Source of the DNA: DATHGT01 sp035317605
GTDB lineage: Bacteria; Methylomirabilota; Methylomirabilia; Rokubacteriales; CSP1-6
Assembly (NCBI GenBank): GCA_035317605.1
Contig: DATHGT010000075.1
Span: 1-32,389, forward strand
Direction of reading: 5' to 3'
DNA length: 32,389 nucleotides
Shown piece by piece: positions 1 to 7,951 of this stretch. Numbering within the stretch: position 1 is the first letter of the stretch; each line of letters starts with the position of its first letter. A program made the translations under genes and the position numbers. The notes beneath the pieces were generated by a model, which had not been told where the DNA came from, did not search any database, and saw nothing but the letters and a program-made list of their open reading frames with translations.

Positions 1-26
1 ATCCAGACCACGTCGTCGTCGGTCAC
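1..26 (-). CDS. Possible 5' end of a downstream minus-strand gene, cut by the window edge
   Basis: A GTG at 26-24 on the minus strand opens a frame beginning M-T-D-D-D-V-V-W that runs off the window. The frame is also open further upstream, so the start is uncertain. Only about eight codons are visible, so no function can be given. It is listed because it would be the next gene after the small membrane protein on the same strand. Confidence 0.2.
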
Positions 27-69
27 CGGGAAGACTTCTTCGCCCGCTCGTTCAAAGATTGCCCGCGCT

Positions 70-312
70 CTACTCCCGATCGAACCGTCGTTGGCTGGTG
101 TCGTCCGGGCGGCGCCTGGCGCGCACCGCCCCGATGATGAAGCCGATACAGGCCAGAAGCGGCCCCAGGGCGAAGGCTCCGGTCATGACGGCCTCGATCT
201 CGAGATCATGTCGATTGGCCGACAGGGCGTACACGAGGTAACCGCCGCCGATAGCGCCCACGAAGTACGCCGGGATTGCCCAGAGAAGCCCGAAGCCGAT
301 GCGCCGCCACAT
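70..312 (-). CDS. Small two-helix membrane protein, unknown function
   Basis: 80 aa. Two hydrophobic segments are visible, about residues 5-28 (FGLLWAIPAYFVGAIGGGYL) and 42-64 (VMTGAFALGPLLACIGFIIG), followed by a basic Arg-rich tail, so it is probably an inner-membrane protein with a cytoplasmic C-terminus. A GGAGG lies 8 bases before the ATG, which supports this start. I do not recognise a family. It lies just downstream of the decayed binding-protein gene on the same strand and may be co-transcribed with it. Confidence 0.6.
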   Translation of the reverse strand: MWRRIGFGLLWAIPAYFVGAIGGGYLVYALSANRHDLEIEAVMTGAFALGPLLACIGFIIGAVRARRRPDDTSQRRFDRE

Positions 313-334
313 GGCTCGATCCTCCGTCTTCCGC

Positions 335-1089
335 CTACGGGATGACCTGGTCGGCTCGCCGCAGGAGCAACGGCGGAATCGTGAGGCCGAGGGCCTTGGC
401 TGGGTCGAGGTTGATCACCAGCTCGAACTTGGTCAGCTGCTCGACGGGCACATCCGCCGGCTTCGCGCCTTTCAGGATCCTGTCCACGTAGACGGCGGCC
501 CGGCGGTTCATCTCGGCGGTGCTGGGCCCGTAGGACATGAGGCCGCCCGCCTGCACGTATTCCTTCTGCCCGTACATGGACGGCAAGCGATGGGTCCGCG
601 CGTAGCCGGCAATCTGGCCCTGGTTCGTGATCGCCGCTTGCCGCTGAACTCCGCCGAGACGTTGCTGAGGCCGGTGACGTTGCCGCCCGGGCGCGCCAGG
701 CTCGCCACGAACCCGGTGCCGACCGGGTCGATGCTCTTGGCCATCACGATCGGGATCGCCGGCATCTCTCGCTTGACCGCCGCCGTTGCCACGTTGTTGG
801 CTGTGACGATCACGTCCAGCTTGAGGCCCCGAAGCTCCCGCGCGAGCTGCGGAAGGCGCTCGGACCTGGCCTCGCCGTAGCGAGCCGCCAGGACGACGGT
901 CTTCCCTTCGACGTACCCCAGCTCCGGCAATCCTTGCCGGAACGCGTCGACGTTCGGCGTCGCCACTGCGGGCGTGCTCACGGACAGGTATCCGACGGTG
1001 GGCACCCTGGGCGTCTGAGCGTCGGCGGGAAGGTCCGCCGCGACGATCGCCAGGGACAGCACGACCATGAGGACGATTCGCGAGATCAT
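335..1089 (-). pseudogene. ABC transporter substrate-binding protein (TrpX/PF04392-like), internally deleted and frameshifted
   Basis: The first frame (from ATG at 1089) encodes a signal peptide and a typical N-terminal lobe: PTVGYLSVSTP, FRQGLPELGYVEGKTV, LARPGGNVTGLSNVSAEFSG. After SGKR near position 634 this frame becomes nonsense and stops at 508. Homology resumes in another frame with ITNQGQIAGYARTHRLPSMY, YVQAGGLMSYG and KFELVINLDPAKALGL, ending at the TAG at 335. Intact members of this family have roughly 60-75 residues between the two matching parts; here they directly abut, so a deletion whose length is not a multiple of three is the simplest reading. The product would be a non-functional, truncated lobe. 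An assembly error is possible, but it would have to remove some 200 bases. Confidence 0.82.
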
Positions 1090-1098
1090 CGGCGGCGT

Positions 1099-2118
1099 CT
1101 AGGCTTTCAACTCCTTCCTCAGCTCGTTGAAGAATCGCCAGTCCGTTCCCTGGGCGATGATCTTCTGGGGGCTCGACTTGAGCATGCCCACCTCGTGGAG
1201 GCGGAGCGCGTAAAAGCGCACGGTGTCCTCGGGATTGTACTCGTGCCACCGGTCATAATGGACGTCCTTGATGGCTTGCAGGGTGTCCTCGTAGTTCCGC
1301 GCGCGGCCCCGGTCGACCAGCGACTTGGCCATTCGTTCCGGTTGGGCGGCGCACAAGTCCGCGGCCTTCAGGATCGCCCGGAGAGCACGCTTGGTCGCCA
1401 CGGGGTTGCGTCGGATGAACTCCGCGTTCGCGGCCGCCATGCAGCAGAAGTACTGGGACCAGGGCCGATCGGCCGCCATGCTCCAGACGACGTGACCGAC
1501 CTTCTTCGTGCGTAAGTTTTGGGGTTCGGGTGGGAAAGCCATGTAGGCGTCGATGGTCCCCTCGGCGAGCATGCGCATGGCCGTCTCCGGCGGATGCGCG
1601 ACCCACGTGACGTCCTTGCGGGGGTCCATCCCGACGAAGGCCATCAGCATGGACAGCATCAGGTGTTGGCTGCCTCCGAGCCCAGGCACGGCGACCGTCT
1701 TGCCCCTGAGGTCGCTGATGGTGCGGACCCGCGTGGTTCCAAAGAGCTCGTAGCAACCGGCATGGACTCCGGCAATGATGACGATCGGGTCTCCGGCATC
1801 GATACGCATCATGACTGGGCCGGCGATGCCCATGCTGATGTCGGCTTGCCCCGAACCCAACGGCTGAAAGATTTCGGGTCCGATCTCTCTCTTGACATAC
1901 TGCACTCGCGAGAACCCTTCGGCTCGCAGCAACTCTTCCATCACGTACTGAGGCGCCCAGCACAACGCGGGAATCTCGAGGACGCGGAGCGTCGTCGTTT
2001 CGGGCGGCGGTTCGGCGGCGGCCTCCTCGGAATGCATTCCGAGAACGCCAGCCGCCGCCCCCACCGCCAGGCCGTGCACGAACTCCCGTCGGCTCCAGCT
2101 GTTACCCAGGTCGCTCAT
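1099..2118 (-). CDS. ABC transporter substrate-binding protein, NitT/TauT (SsuA/THI5-like) family, Tat signal
   Basis: 339 aa. The N-terminus SRREFVHGLAVGAAAGVLG is a twin-arginine signal (S-R-R-E-F plus hydrophobic stretch), so the protein is probably exported folded to the periplasm. The mature part has the NMT1/THI5-like layout: LRVLEIPALCWAPQYVMEEL, GQADISMGIAGPVMMRIDAG, ISDLRGKTVAVPGLGGSQH and a C-terminal helical region with ANAEFIRRNPVATKRALRAI. Such proteins bind small solutes (sulfonates, nitrate, pyrimidine precursors) for an ABC importer, but no permease or ATPase gene lies next to it, so the ligand and partner are unknown. ATG at 2118 is preferred: GGAGGT lies at 2123-2128, and the in-frame TTG at 2121 is too close to it. 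Confidence 0.85.
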   Translation of the reverse strand: MSDLGNSWSRREFVHGLAVGAAAGVLGMHSEEAAAEPPPETTTLRVLEIPALCWAPQYVMEELLRAEGFSRVQYVKREIGPEIFQPLGSGQADISMGIAGPVMMRIDAGDPIVIIAGVHAGCYELFGTTRVRTISDLRGKTVAVPGLGGSQHLMLSMLMAFVGMDPRKDVTWVAHPPETAMRMLAEGTIDAYMAFPPEPQNLRTKKVGHVVWSMAADRPWSQYFCCMAAANAEFIRRNPVATKRALRAILKAADLCAAQPERMAKSLVDRGRARNYEDTLQAIKDVHYDRWHEYNPEDTVRFYALRLHEVGMLKSSPQKIIAQGTDWRFFNELRKELKA

Positions 2119-2172
2119 CAAGACCTCCGTGCCCCATCTCGTCTGGTCAGGCCGCTGCTCTCGCGCGGCCAG

Positions 2173-2619
2173 CTAATCCGGAATCTCGGGCTCGACGAGC
2201 TTGGCTAACTGAGCGAGCGATTCTTGCCAGCCGAGACAGCACGCCTCAGGGGGAATGACATCCGGCAGACCCTCCTGCACGATGTTCAACTCCGTTCCGC
2301 AGGATACGGCCTTCAAGGTCACCGTCGTTTGCATGTCACCGGGCAGGTTCGGATCGTCGAAGCTGTCCGTGTGGCGAATGCGCTCGTGGGGCACCAGCTC
2401 GAGAAATCTTCCGCCGAAGGAGTGGCTGCGGCCGGTGGTGAAGTTCGTGAACGACATCCGGTAGGTGCCGCCGACCTTGGCGTCCAGGTGGTGAACCTTG
2501 GCGGTGAATCCGTTCGGGGGAAGCCATTTGGCCATCGCGTCCGCGTCGAGGAATGCCCGATAGACCTTCTCGGGTGCTGCGCGCAGCACGCGGTGAAAGC
2601 GGACGGTGTTCGACATCAT
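2173..2619 (-). CDS. SRPBCC (AHSA1/START-like) domain protein
   Basis: 148 aa from the first of two adjacent ATG codons (2619 and 2616); AAGGAG lies 5-6 bases upstream. The frame stays open to 2679, but the extension has no better start signal. The sequence follows the activator-of-Hsp90-homology/polyketide-cyclase pattern: FHRVLRAAPEKVYRAFLDAD, MAKWLPPNGF, VGGTYRMSF, GRFLELVPHERIRHTD and a terminal helix ECCLGWQESLAQL-like segment (seen as EACCLGWQESLAQLAKLVEP). The fold forms a hydrophobic ligand pocket; the ligand cannot be read from sequence. It sits 67 bases downstream of tctA, so it could be a distal operon member. Confidence 0.85.
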   Translation of the reverse strand: MMSNTVRFHRVLRAAPEKVYRAFLDADAMAKWLPPNGFTAKVHHLDAKVGGTYRMSFTNFTTGRSHSFGGRFLELVPHERIRHTDSFDDPNLPGDMQTTVTLKAVSCGTELNIVQEGLPDVIPPEACCLGWQESLAQLAKLVEPEIPD

Positions 2620-2686
2620 CGGCTCCTTCCATGTGCATGATCGTCGGCTCACGGTACCTTCGGAGATGTGCGGTGGCAATCTCCGG

Positions 2687-4201
2687 TTAGCCTTCGGTCT
2701 TCTCCAGCGGGACGGTGCGGAGCGCGCGCTTGACGGACGGCAGGACGAGCGGGACCACCATCACCGCGAGGGCCAGGGCCAGAAACGTGGTGGCCAGCGG
2801 GCGGGTGAGCAGGATGTCGAAGCTGCCGTGGGACATCAGCAGCGACTGGCGGATCGATTCCTCGGCCATGCGGCCGAGCACGAAGGCCAGCACCATCGGG
2901 GCGGGCTCGAAGGCGAACTTGCGCATGAGGTAGCCGAGGCCGCCGAAGGCCAGCATGACCACGATGTCCCACACGTTGCCCGACTCGCTGTAGACGCCGA
3001 TCACGCAGAACATGAGGATGAGCGGGAACAGGATGCCGTAGGGCACGCGCAGGAGCTGCACCCAGAGCCCGATGAGGGGCAGGTTGAGCACGAGCAGCAT
3101 CGCGTTGCCCACGTACATGCTGGCGATCACGCCCCAGAAGATCTCCGGGTGCTCGCGGATCAGGAGCGGGCCGGGCTGCACGCCGTGGATCAGGAACGCG
3201 CTCAGCAGCACCGCCATCACCACGTTGGGCGCGATGCCGAGAGTGAGCAGCGGGATCATCGATCCGCCGGTGGCCGCGTTGTTCGCGGCCTCCGGCGCGG
3301 CCACGCCCTCGATCATGCCGGTGCCGAAGCGCTCCGGGTGTTTCGAGAGCCGCCGCTCCAGCGCGTACGAGATGAAGGTCGGGATGATCGCGCCGATGCC
3401 CGGGAGAATGCCGAGGAAGAAGCCGAGGACGCTGCCGCGGGCGATCGGCCCGGCCGAGCGCTTCCAGTCCTCGCGCGTGGGCAAGAGACCCTTGATGCGC
3501 GTGTCGAAGACTTCCTGCTCGACGCCCTTCTCGATGTTGAGCAGCACCTCGCTGATCCCGAACAGGCCCATGATGATCGGGACCAGGCCGAGGCCGTCGG
3601 CGAGGGTGAGGGTGCCATAGGTGAAGCGGGGCGAGGCCGTGATGGGATCGAGTCCGATCGTGCCGAGCAGCATCCCGAGCAGGGCCATGGCCACGGCCTT
3701 GAGCTTCGAGCCCGCGGTCAGGTACGTGACCATGGTGAAGCCGAGCAGGAGCAGGGCGAAGATCTCGGGCGGTCCGAAGCGGAGCGCGGCTTTGGTGAGC
3801 GGCGGGGCCAGCAGCATGATGCCGAGCACGCTCAGGGTGCCCGCGATGAACGAGCCCATCGCCGCGATGCCGAGCGCGGGACCGGCCCGCCCCTGTCGCG
3901 CCATCTGATACCCGTCGAGGCACGTCACCACCGACGCCGCCTCGCCGGGAATGTTCACCAGGATCGACGTCGTCGAGCCGCCGTACATCGCGCCGTAGTA
4001 GACGCCGGCCATCAGGATGATCGACGCCGTCGGCGACATCGCGTACGTGGCCGGCAGCAACAAGGACATCGTGGCCACCGGACCGATGCCGGGCAGCACG
4101 CCGATCAGCGTGCCCACGAAGACGCCGACGAAGCACGCGAACAGGTTTGCGGGGACGAGGGCGACGCCGAGGCCGTAGACGAGACCGCCGAACACGTCCA
4201 T
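2687..4201 (-). CDS. tctA: Tripartite tricarboxylate transporter large membrane subunit TctA
   Basis: 504 aa, the normal size for TctA, with about a dozen hydrophobic segments. Family hallmarks are clear: FVGTLIGVLPGIGPVATMSL near residue 30, YGGSTTSILVNIPGEAASVV near 80, a second PGIGAIIPTF loop in the middle, and ANNAATGGSMIPLLTLGIAP. It is the main channel of the TTT secondary transporter, which imports carboxylates delivered by a periplasmic binding protein. The start ATG at 4201 gives MDVFGGLVYGLG; an open frame extends upstream but overlaps tctB. It follows tctB by 10 bases in a C-B-A order and ends the seven-gene run. The substrate is unknown; the adjacent amidohydrolase suggests an amide- or heterocycle-derived acid. 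Confidence 0.95.
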   Translation of the reverse strand: MDVFGGLVYGLGVALVPANLFACFVGVFVGTLIGVLPGIGPVATMSLLLPATYAMSPTASIILMAGVYYGAMYGGSTTSILVNIPGEAASVVTCLDGYQMARQGRAGPALGIAAMGSFIAGTLSVLGIMLLAPPLTKAALRFGPPEIFALLLLGFTMVTYLTAGSKLKAVAMALLGMLLGTIGLDPITASPRFTYGTLTLADGLGLVPIIMGLFGISEVLLNIEKGVEQEVFDTRIKGLLPTREDWKRSAGPIARGSVLGFFLGILPGIGAIIPTFISYALERRLSKHPERFGTGMIEGVAAPEAANNAATGGSMIPLLTLGIAPNVVMAVLLSAFLIHGVQPGPLLIREHPEIFWGVIASMYVGNAMLLVLNLPLIGLWVQLLRVPYGILFPLILMFCVIGVYSESGNVWDIVVMLAFGGLGYLMRKFAFEPAPMVLAFVLGRMAEESIRQSLLMSHGSFDILLTRPLATTFLALALAVMVVPLVLPSVKRALRTVPLEKTEG

Positions 4202-4211
4202 CAGACGCCGC

Positions 4212-4667
4212 TCAGAACTGCAAGAGCCCGCCCGGCAGATTGACGCCGAGCCAGGTCTTGAAGACGAGATAGCTGACGAGCGAGGTCGCCAGCGACCCCG
4301 CCACGGCCACGAGCCAGCGCTGATGCTGGAGCACCCGGAAGAAGAACACCAGCAGGGCGAACGTCGCCAGCAAGAATCCGAGCCACTCGAGCACGAGCGC
4401 GTACACCAGCAGCGAGCCCAGGGTGGCGGCGATCGCGAAGCGACGCGGACGGAGGGACGGAGCCGGGGCGCCGCTGGCCGGCGCCGCCCGCCACGCCCCC
4501 ACGACCAGGCCGATGCCGACGACACAGAGCGCCAGGGCCAGGCACAGCGGAAAGAAGCCGGGGCCGGGCGCGGCCACGGTGCCGAAGCGCAAGCCGCGCG
4601 CCTGGATGACCGCGAACAGGCCGAAGGCCAGGAGGACGGCGGCCGCGGCCAGCTCGCGACGGCGCAC
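4212..4667 (-). CDS. tctB: Tripartite tricarboxylate transporter small membrane subunit TctB
   Basis: 151 aa with four hydrophobic segments (ELAAAAVLLAFGLFAVIQA, GPGFFPLCLALALCVVGIGL, the pair around LGSLLVYALVLEWLGFLLAT, and VAGSLATSLVSYLVFKTWLG), ending LGVNLPGGLLQF as usual for TctB. The GTG start at 4667 shares one base with the TAG stop of tctC (TAGTG), implying coupled translation. TctB is a poorly conserved accessory membrane subunit needed with TctA. The call rests on membrane layout, the C-terminal motif and its position between tctC and tctA. Confidence 0.9.
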   Translation of the reverse strand: MRRRELAAAAVLLAFGLFAVIQARGLRFGTVAAPGPGFFPLCLALALCVVGIGLVVGAWRAAPASGAPAPSLRPRRFAIAATLGSLLVYALVLEWLGFLLATFALLVFFFRVLQHQRWLVAVAGSLATSLVSYLVFKTWLGVNLPGGLLQF

Positions 4668-5638
4668 TACTTCGCGAGACCGAGCTTCCGGGCCGCGGTT
4701 CGCACGGTCTCGTTCTCGCGCTCGACGAGCTTGAGGGTCGCGGCCGGATCGTTGTATTCGCTCTGAAGCCCCGCCTTCTCGATCGCCGAGACGACCGCGG
4801 GGTCCTTCATGGTCTTCTCGAGCGCCTGGGCCAGCCGGTCCACGATGGGTCGAGGCGTCCTGGCGGGCGCCCACAGCTCGGCCCACGTGCTGAGGGAGAT
4901 CTCGGGTTGGCCCTTTTCGGTCAGGGTGGGGACGGTGGGGACGGCCGGGTTGCGGCGGGTCGCGCTGGTCACCAGCGGCGTGACGTCGCCGGAGCGGATG
5001 ACCGAGAGCATCGTGCTGAGCGAGGCGGCGCCCACCTGCACGTGGCCGCCGAGGATCGCGTTCTTCACCGGCCCCGAGCCCGCGAACGGCACGTGGGCGA
5101 GGTCCACCCCGTAGGCGAGCTTCAGGAGCTCCATCGTGAAGAAGCTGTTGGTGCCCTGCCCAGCAGAGCCATAGGTGAGTTTGCCCGGGTTCTTCCTGGC
5201 GTGCTCGATCAGCTCCTCCAGCGTCTTCCAGGGCGCCCCGCTCTTGACCATCACCACCTGGGAGTCGAGGGCGTAGGTGCCGATGGCCGCGAAGTCCGAG
5301 ATCTTGTACGTCACGTCCGGCTGGGTGGCGGGCAGGATGGTCAGCGTGGAGCGCACGGTCGCGGCCAGCGTGTGGCCGTCGGGCCGGGCCTTGGCCACCG
5401 CGTCCATGCCGATCGCGCCGCCGCCGCCGGCCTTGTTGACGAGCACGACCGGCACGCCGAGGTTGGCCGAGAGCGAGGACTGGATCAGGCGGATCGCCGT
5501 GTCGGTGGGACCGCCGGGCGCGAACGGGACGATGAACTCGACGGGCCTCGTGGGATAGGCCTGCGCGAAGACGCGGGGCGCCGGCGCGCCGGCGACGAGC
5601 GCGATGAGCAGCAGGGCGACGCAGCGAACGATCGTCAT
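4667..5638 (-). CDS. tctC: Tripartite tricarboxylate transporter solute-binding protein TctC (Bug family)
   Basis: 323 aa. A Sec signal peptide (VALLLIALVAGAPAPRVFAQ, cleavage near AQA) is followed by the Bug-family opening YPTRPVEFIVPFAPGGPTDT and then VVLVNKAGGGGAIGMDAVAK, PDGHTLA and GKLTYGSAGQGTNSFFTMEL. It binds the solute in the periplasm and hands it to TctA/TctB. Bug proteins are very numerous in some lineages and many lack their own permease, but this one is adjacent to tctB and tctA. It starts 4 bases after the amidohydrolase stop. The ligand is unknown. Confidence 0.93.
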   Translation of the reverse strand: MTIVRCVALLLIALVAGAPAPRVFAQAYPTRPVEFIVPFAPGGPTDTAIRLIQSSLSANLGVPVVLVNKAGGGGAIGMDAVAKARPDGHTLAATVRSTLTILPATQPDVTYKISDFAAIGTYALDSQVVMVKSGAPWKTLEELIEHARKNPGKLTYGSAGQGTNSFFTMELLKLAYGVDLAHVPFAGSGPVKNAILGGHVQVGAASLSTMLSVIRSGDVTPLVTSATRRNPAVPTVPTLTEKGQPEISLSTWAELWAPARTPRPIVDRLAQALEKTMKDPAVVSAIEKAGLQSEYNDPAATLKLVERENETVRTAARKLGLAK

Positions 5639-5642
5639 CGGC

Positions 5643-7142
5643 TCACTCCTCCTTCTCGACGAGCGGGAACGACCACGGGCTCATCTGCTCGGCCGTGCGG
5701 TGAAGGGGATCCCATTCCGGGAGTCGCGACCAGACGTCTTCCCCGGCCGCCTGCGCCTGGCGACGGACCCCGTCGAGGTCGACGCCGGGAATCGTACGGT
5801 CGCGCATCCGCACGACGCCGTCGACGATCACGGTCTCGACGTCGTCGCCGATCCCGCACTCCACCAGGCTCTTGATGGGGTCGCGCACGGGACCGAAACG
5901 CAGGGTGTCGCGGCCCGAGAGATCGACGACGATCAGGTCGGCCTTGGCCCCCGGCGCGAGCCGGCCGAGGTCGTCGCGGCCGAGGGCGCGGGCGCCGCCG
6001 AGCGTGGCCGCCGTGAACACCTCGGATGCTCCGGCCGCGAACAGATCGTGGGTCACGATCTTGCCCGCGTAAGACGCGATGCGCATGTTCATGATCGGAT
6101 CGCGGGGGTAAGTATCGCTGCCCAGGGCCAGGTTGACGCCGGCCGCCCGATAGCGCGGCCACGAGTCGAGCGAGCGCCCCCGGCGCGAGATGTTCACCGG
6201 ACAGTGCGAGACGGTCACCCCGTGCTTGCCCATGATCTCGAGGTCGCGCCCGCCCGAATACGTCAACAGGCCGTTCTCGGCGATCAGGTTGCCGTGACCG
6301 ATGGTGACGTCGGGGCCGAGGAACCCGAGCGATTCCAGCAGCTCGATCGGGGTCATGCGGTGCTCGGCCACGATCTCGTAGAACTCGACCACGCTGTAGG
6401 CGGCGTGGGTGAGGATCGGCATGCGGAGCTCGTCGGCCATCTTGCGAGTGGCCCGGAGCAGCTCGAGGCTGCACGTCTCGACCTCGCGCGGCGCGAGCAT
6501 CCCGCGCACCCGGCCGCCGGCGGCGCCGTCGACCCGGCGAATGAACTCCAGCGCGGCCTCGAATTCGCGCTGCCCGGCCCCCTCGTCGATCGCGCGCTTC
6601 AACCGGCCGGTGGTCGCGTCACCGACCCAGCGTCCCGAATCGTAGCCGGCCCCGAGGTAGCCGCGCAGCCCCAGGCGCTCCACCTCGGGGAGCAGCGCCT
6701 CCTGCACGCGCACCTGGCTGCCGAACTCCATGAACGTGGTGATCCCGTTGCGCAGCATCTCGGCGACTGTGAACGTGGCGAGCAGGCGGCTGGCCGCGTC
6801 GGTCCCCGATTGATCGGGCCGAAGATAGCGGGGATCGCCGCCCACCCGGGTGCCCTCGCGCGGCACGCTGATGTCGAGGAAGGGCTGGCCGTAGTAATCG
6901 GGCCGGCCGGTGTCGGTGATGAGCCGGTGCGACGCGCGGTGACCGGAGTGCACGTGGGTGTCGATGAAGCCGGGACTCACCAGCTTGCCGCGCGCGTCGA
7001 TCTCGTGGTCGGCCGTCCCCTCGAAGCGCGGGCCGACGTGGACGATCCGGTCGTCCTCGAAGACCACGACTCCGTCGCGGATCAACGTGTGATTTCCGCC
7101 GGCGAAGCCGACGACCCACCCGCCGCGCACCAGCGTCCTCAA
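5643..7142 (-). CDS. Amidohydrolase-superfamily metal-dependent hydrolase (chlorohydrolase/deaminase-like)
   Basis: 499 aa. The N-terminal half-barrel VFEDDRIVHVGP is followed by the metal motif PGFIDTHVHSGH near residue 60. Further likely ligands are LTHAAY, IGHGNLI, VSHCPVN and GSDTYPRDP, the order expected for the cytosine-deaminase/TrzA-AtzA/SAH-deaminase branch. The C-terminal part GRLAPGAKADLIVVDLSGRD is the usual composite-domain sequence. It should hydrolyse a C-N or C-Cl bond on a ring or amide substrate in the cytoplasm. The start is TTG at 7142, directly after the TAG of the PhnD-like gene with no gap. Its place between a binding-like protein and a TTT transporter suggests action on the imported compound. 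An internal GTG (VRGGWVVG) is an alternative start. Confidence 0.88.
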   Translation of the reverse strand: MRTLVRGGWVVGFAGGNHTLIRDGVVVFEDDRIVHVGPRFEGTADHEIDARGKLVSPGFIDTHVHSGHRASHRLITDTGRPDYYGQPFLDISVPREGTRVGGDPRYLRPDQSGTDAASRLLATFTVAEMLRNGITTFMEFGSQVRVQEALLPEVERLGLRGYLGAGYDSGRWVGDATTGRLKRAIDEGAGQREFEAALEFIRRVDGAAGGRVRGMLAPREVETCSLELLRATRKMADELRMPILTHAAYSVVEFYEIVAEHRMTPIELLESLGFLGPDVTIGHGNLIAENGLLTYSGGRDLEIMGKHGVTVSHCPVNISRRGRSLDSWPRYRAAGVNLALGSDTYPRDPIMNMRIASYAGKIVTHDLFAAGASEVFTAATLGGARALGRDDLGRLAPGAKADLIVVDLSGRDTLRFGPVRDPIKSLVECGIGDDVETVIVDGVVRMRDRTIPGVDLDGVRRQAQAAGEDVWSRLPEWDPLHRTAEQMSPWSFPLVEKEE

Positions 7143-7949
7143 CTAGGCCAGCTTCGGATAGCCGGCGGCCTCGGCGGCGTGCTGGCGATCGAGGAAGACC
7201 TGAAAGTCCCCCGGGGCGACGGGGACGAAGCGGGAGAGCAGCAGATCGTCGAGCGTGGCGCGGATCTCGGGCGCCTCGTGAGCGTGAACGAGCGCCGCGG
7301 TGAGGCGCTCGCACGTGGCCGCGTCCACGCCGGGCGAGGCGACCAGCGGCGGGCTCGGCGCGGCGATCGTGCTCTCGACCACGCGCACGCCAGCGGCGAC
7401 GTCGGGCGCGTGTCGGGCGAGCAGCTCGAACCCGTAGCCGTCGATGGCGGCGACGTCCGCATGGCCCTCGACCACCGCGTCGAGACACGGGCGCTGGCGC
7501 ACGAACGGCCCGATCACCTCGCGGTAGAGCGTCGGGCGCTCGGGCGTGCGATAGCGCAACAGGTGAAAGCGCGGCGCGTTGTAGCCGGAGTGCGAATGCT
7601 CGGTGGAGTACGCGATGCGTCCCCCGAACGTGTCGGCCAGCGTCCGGTGCGTCGCGTCGGCCTTGACGATGAAGTCGGTGACGTAGGCGGGCCGGCCGCC
7701 GTAGCGCGCGGGCGAGGGGATCGGCGCGGCCAGGAGCCGCGGCTTGTCGGACACCAGCGCCCACGGATATCCGCACATGAACGCGCAGCCGAGGTCGGGC
7801 CGCGCCCACAGCTCGTCGAGCGGGGTGGGATCCGAGGCATCCATGACCGTCATCGGGACCGAGGCCCGCGCGGCCACCCACTCGAGCAGCCGGTGCCACG
7901 CCGCGGCCAGCGACGGTGCCCACGAGTACATCCGCGCGGAGGCGATCAT
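7143..7949 (-). CDS. PhnD/SsuA-type substrate-binding-like protein without a signal peptide
   Basis: 268 aa. The pattern is that of the phosphonate/transferrin-like binding superfamily: CAFMCGYPWALVSDKPRLLA, YVTDFIVKADATHRTLADTF, GGRIAYSTEHSHSGYNAPRF, VVEGHADVAAIDGYGFELLA, and APSPPLVASPGV. No signal peptide is seen: the N-terminus MIASARMYSWAPSLAAAWH lacks a basic-hydrophobic-cleavage pattern. It may therefore be a cytoplasmic ligand sensor or an enzyme rather than an ABC binding protein. ATG at 7949 lies 2 bases after the OsmC stop at 7952; the frame is open further upstream but overlaps that gene. No ABC permease is nearby. Confidence 0.75.
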   Translation of the reverse strand: MIASARMYSWAPSLAAAWHRLLEWVAARASVPMTVMDASDPTPLDELWARPDLGCAFMCGYPWALVSDKPRLLAAPIPSPARYGGRPAYVTDFIVKADATHRTLADTFGGRIAYSTEHSHSGYNAPRFHLLRYRTPERPTLYREVIGPFVRQRPCLDAVVEGHADVAAIDGYGFELLARHAPDVAAGVRVVESTIAAPSPPLVASPGVDAATCERLTAALVHAHEAPEIRATLDDLLLSRFVPVAPGDFQVFLDRQHAAEAAGYPKLA

Positions 7950-7951
7950 GG

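Noticed and set aside
2606..4243. Long plus-strand open frame (545 codons) over tctA
   Set aside because: The translation is Glu/Arg/His/Asp-rich without domain motifs and lies opposite a clear tctA gene.
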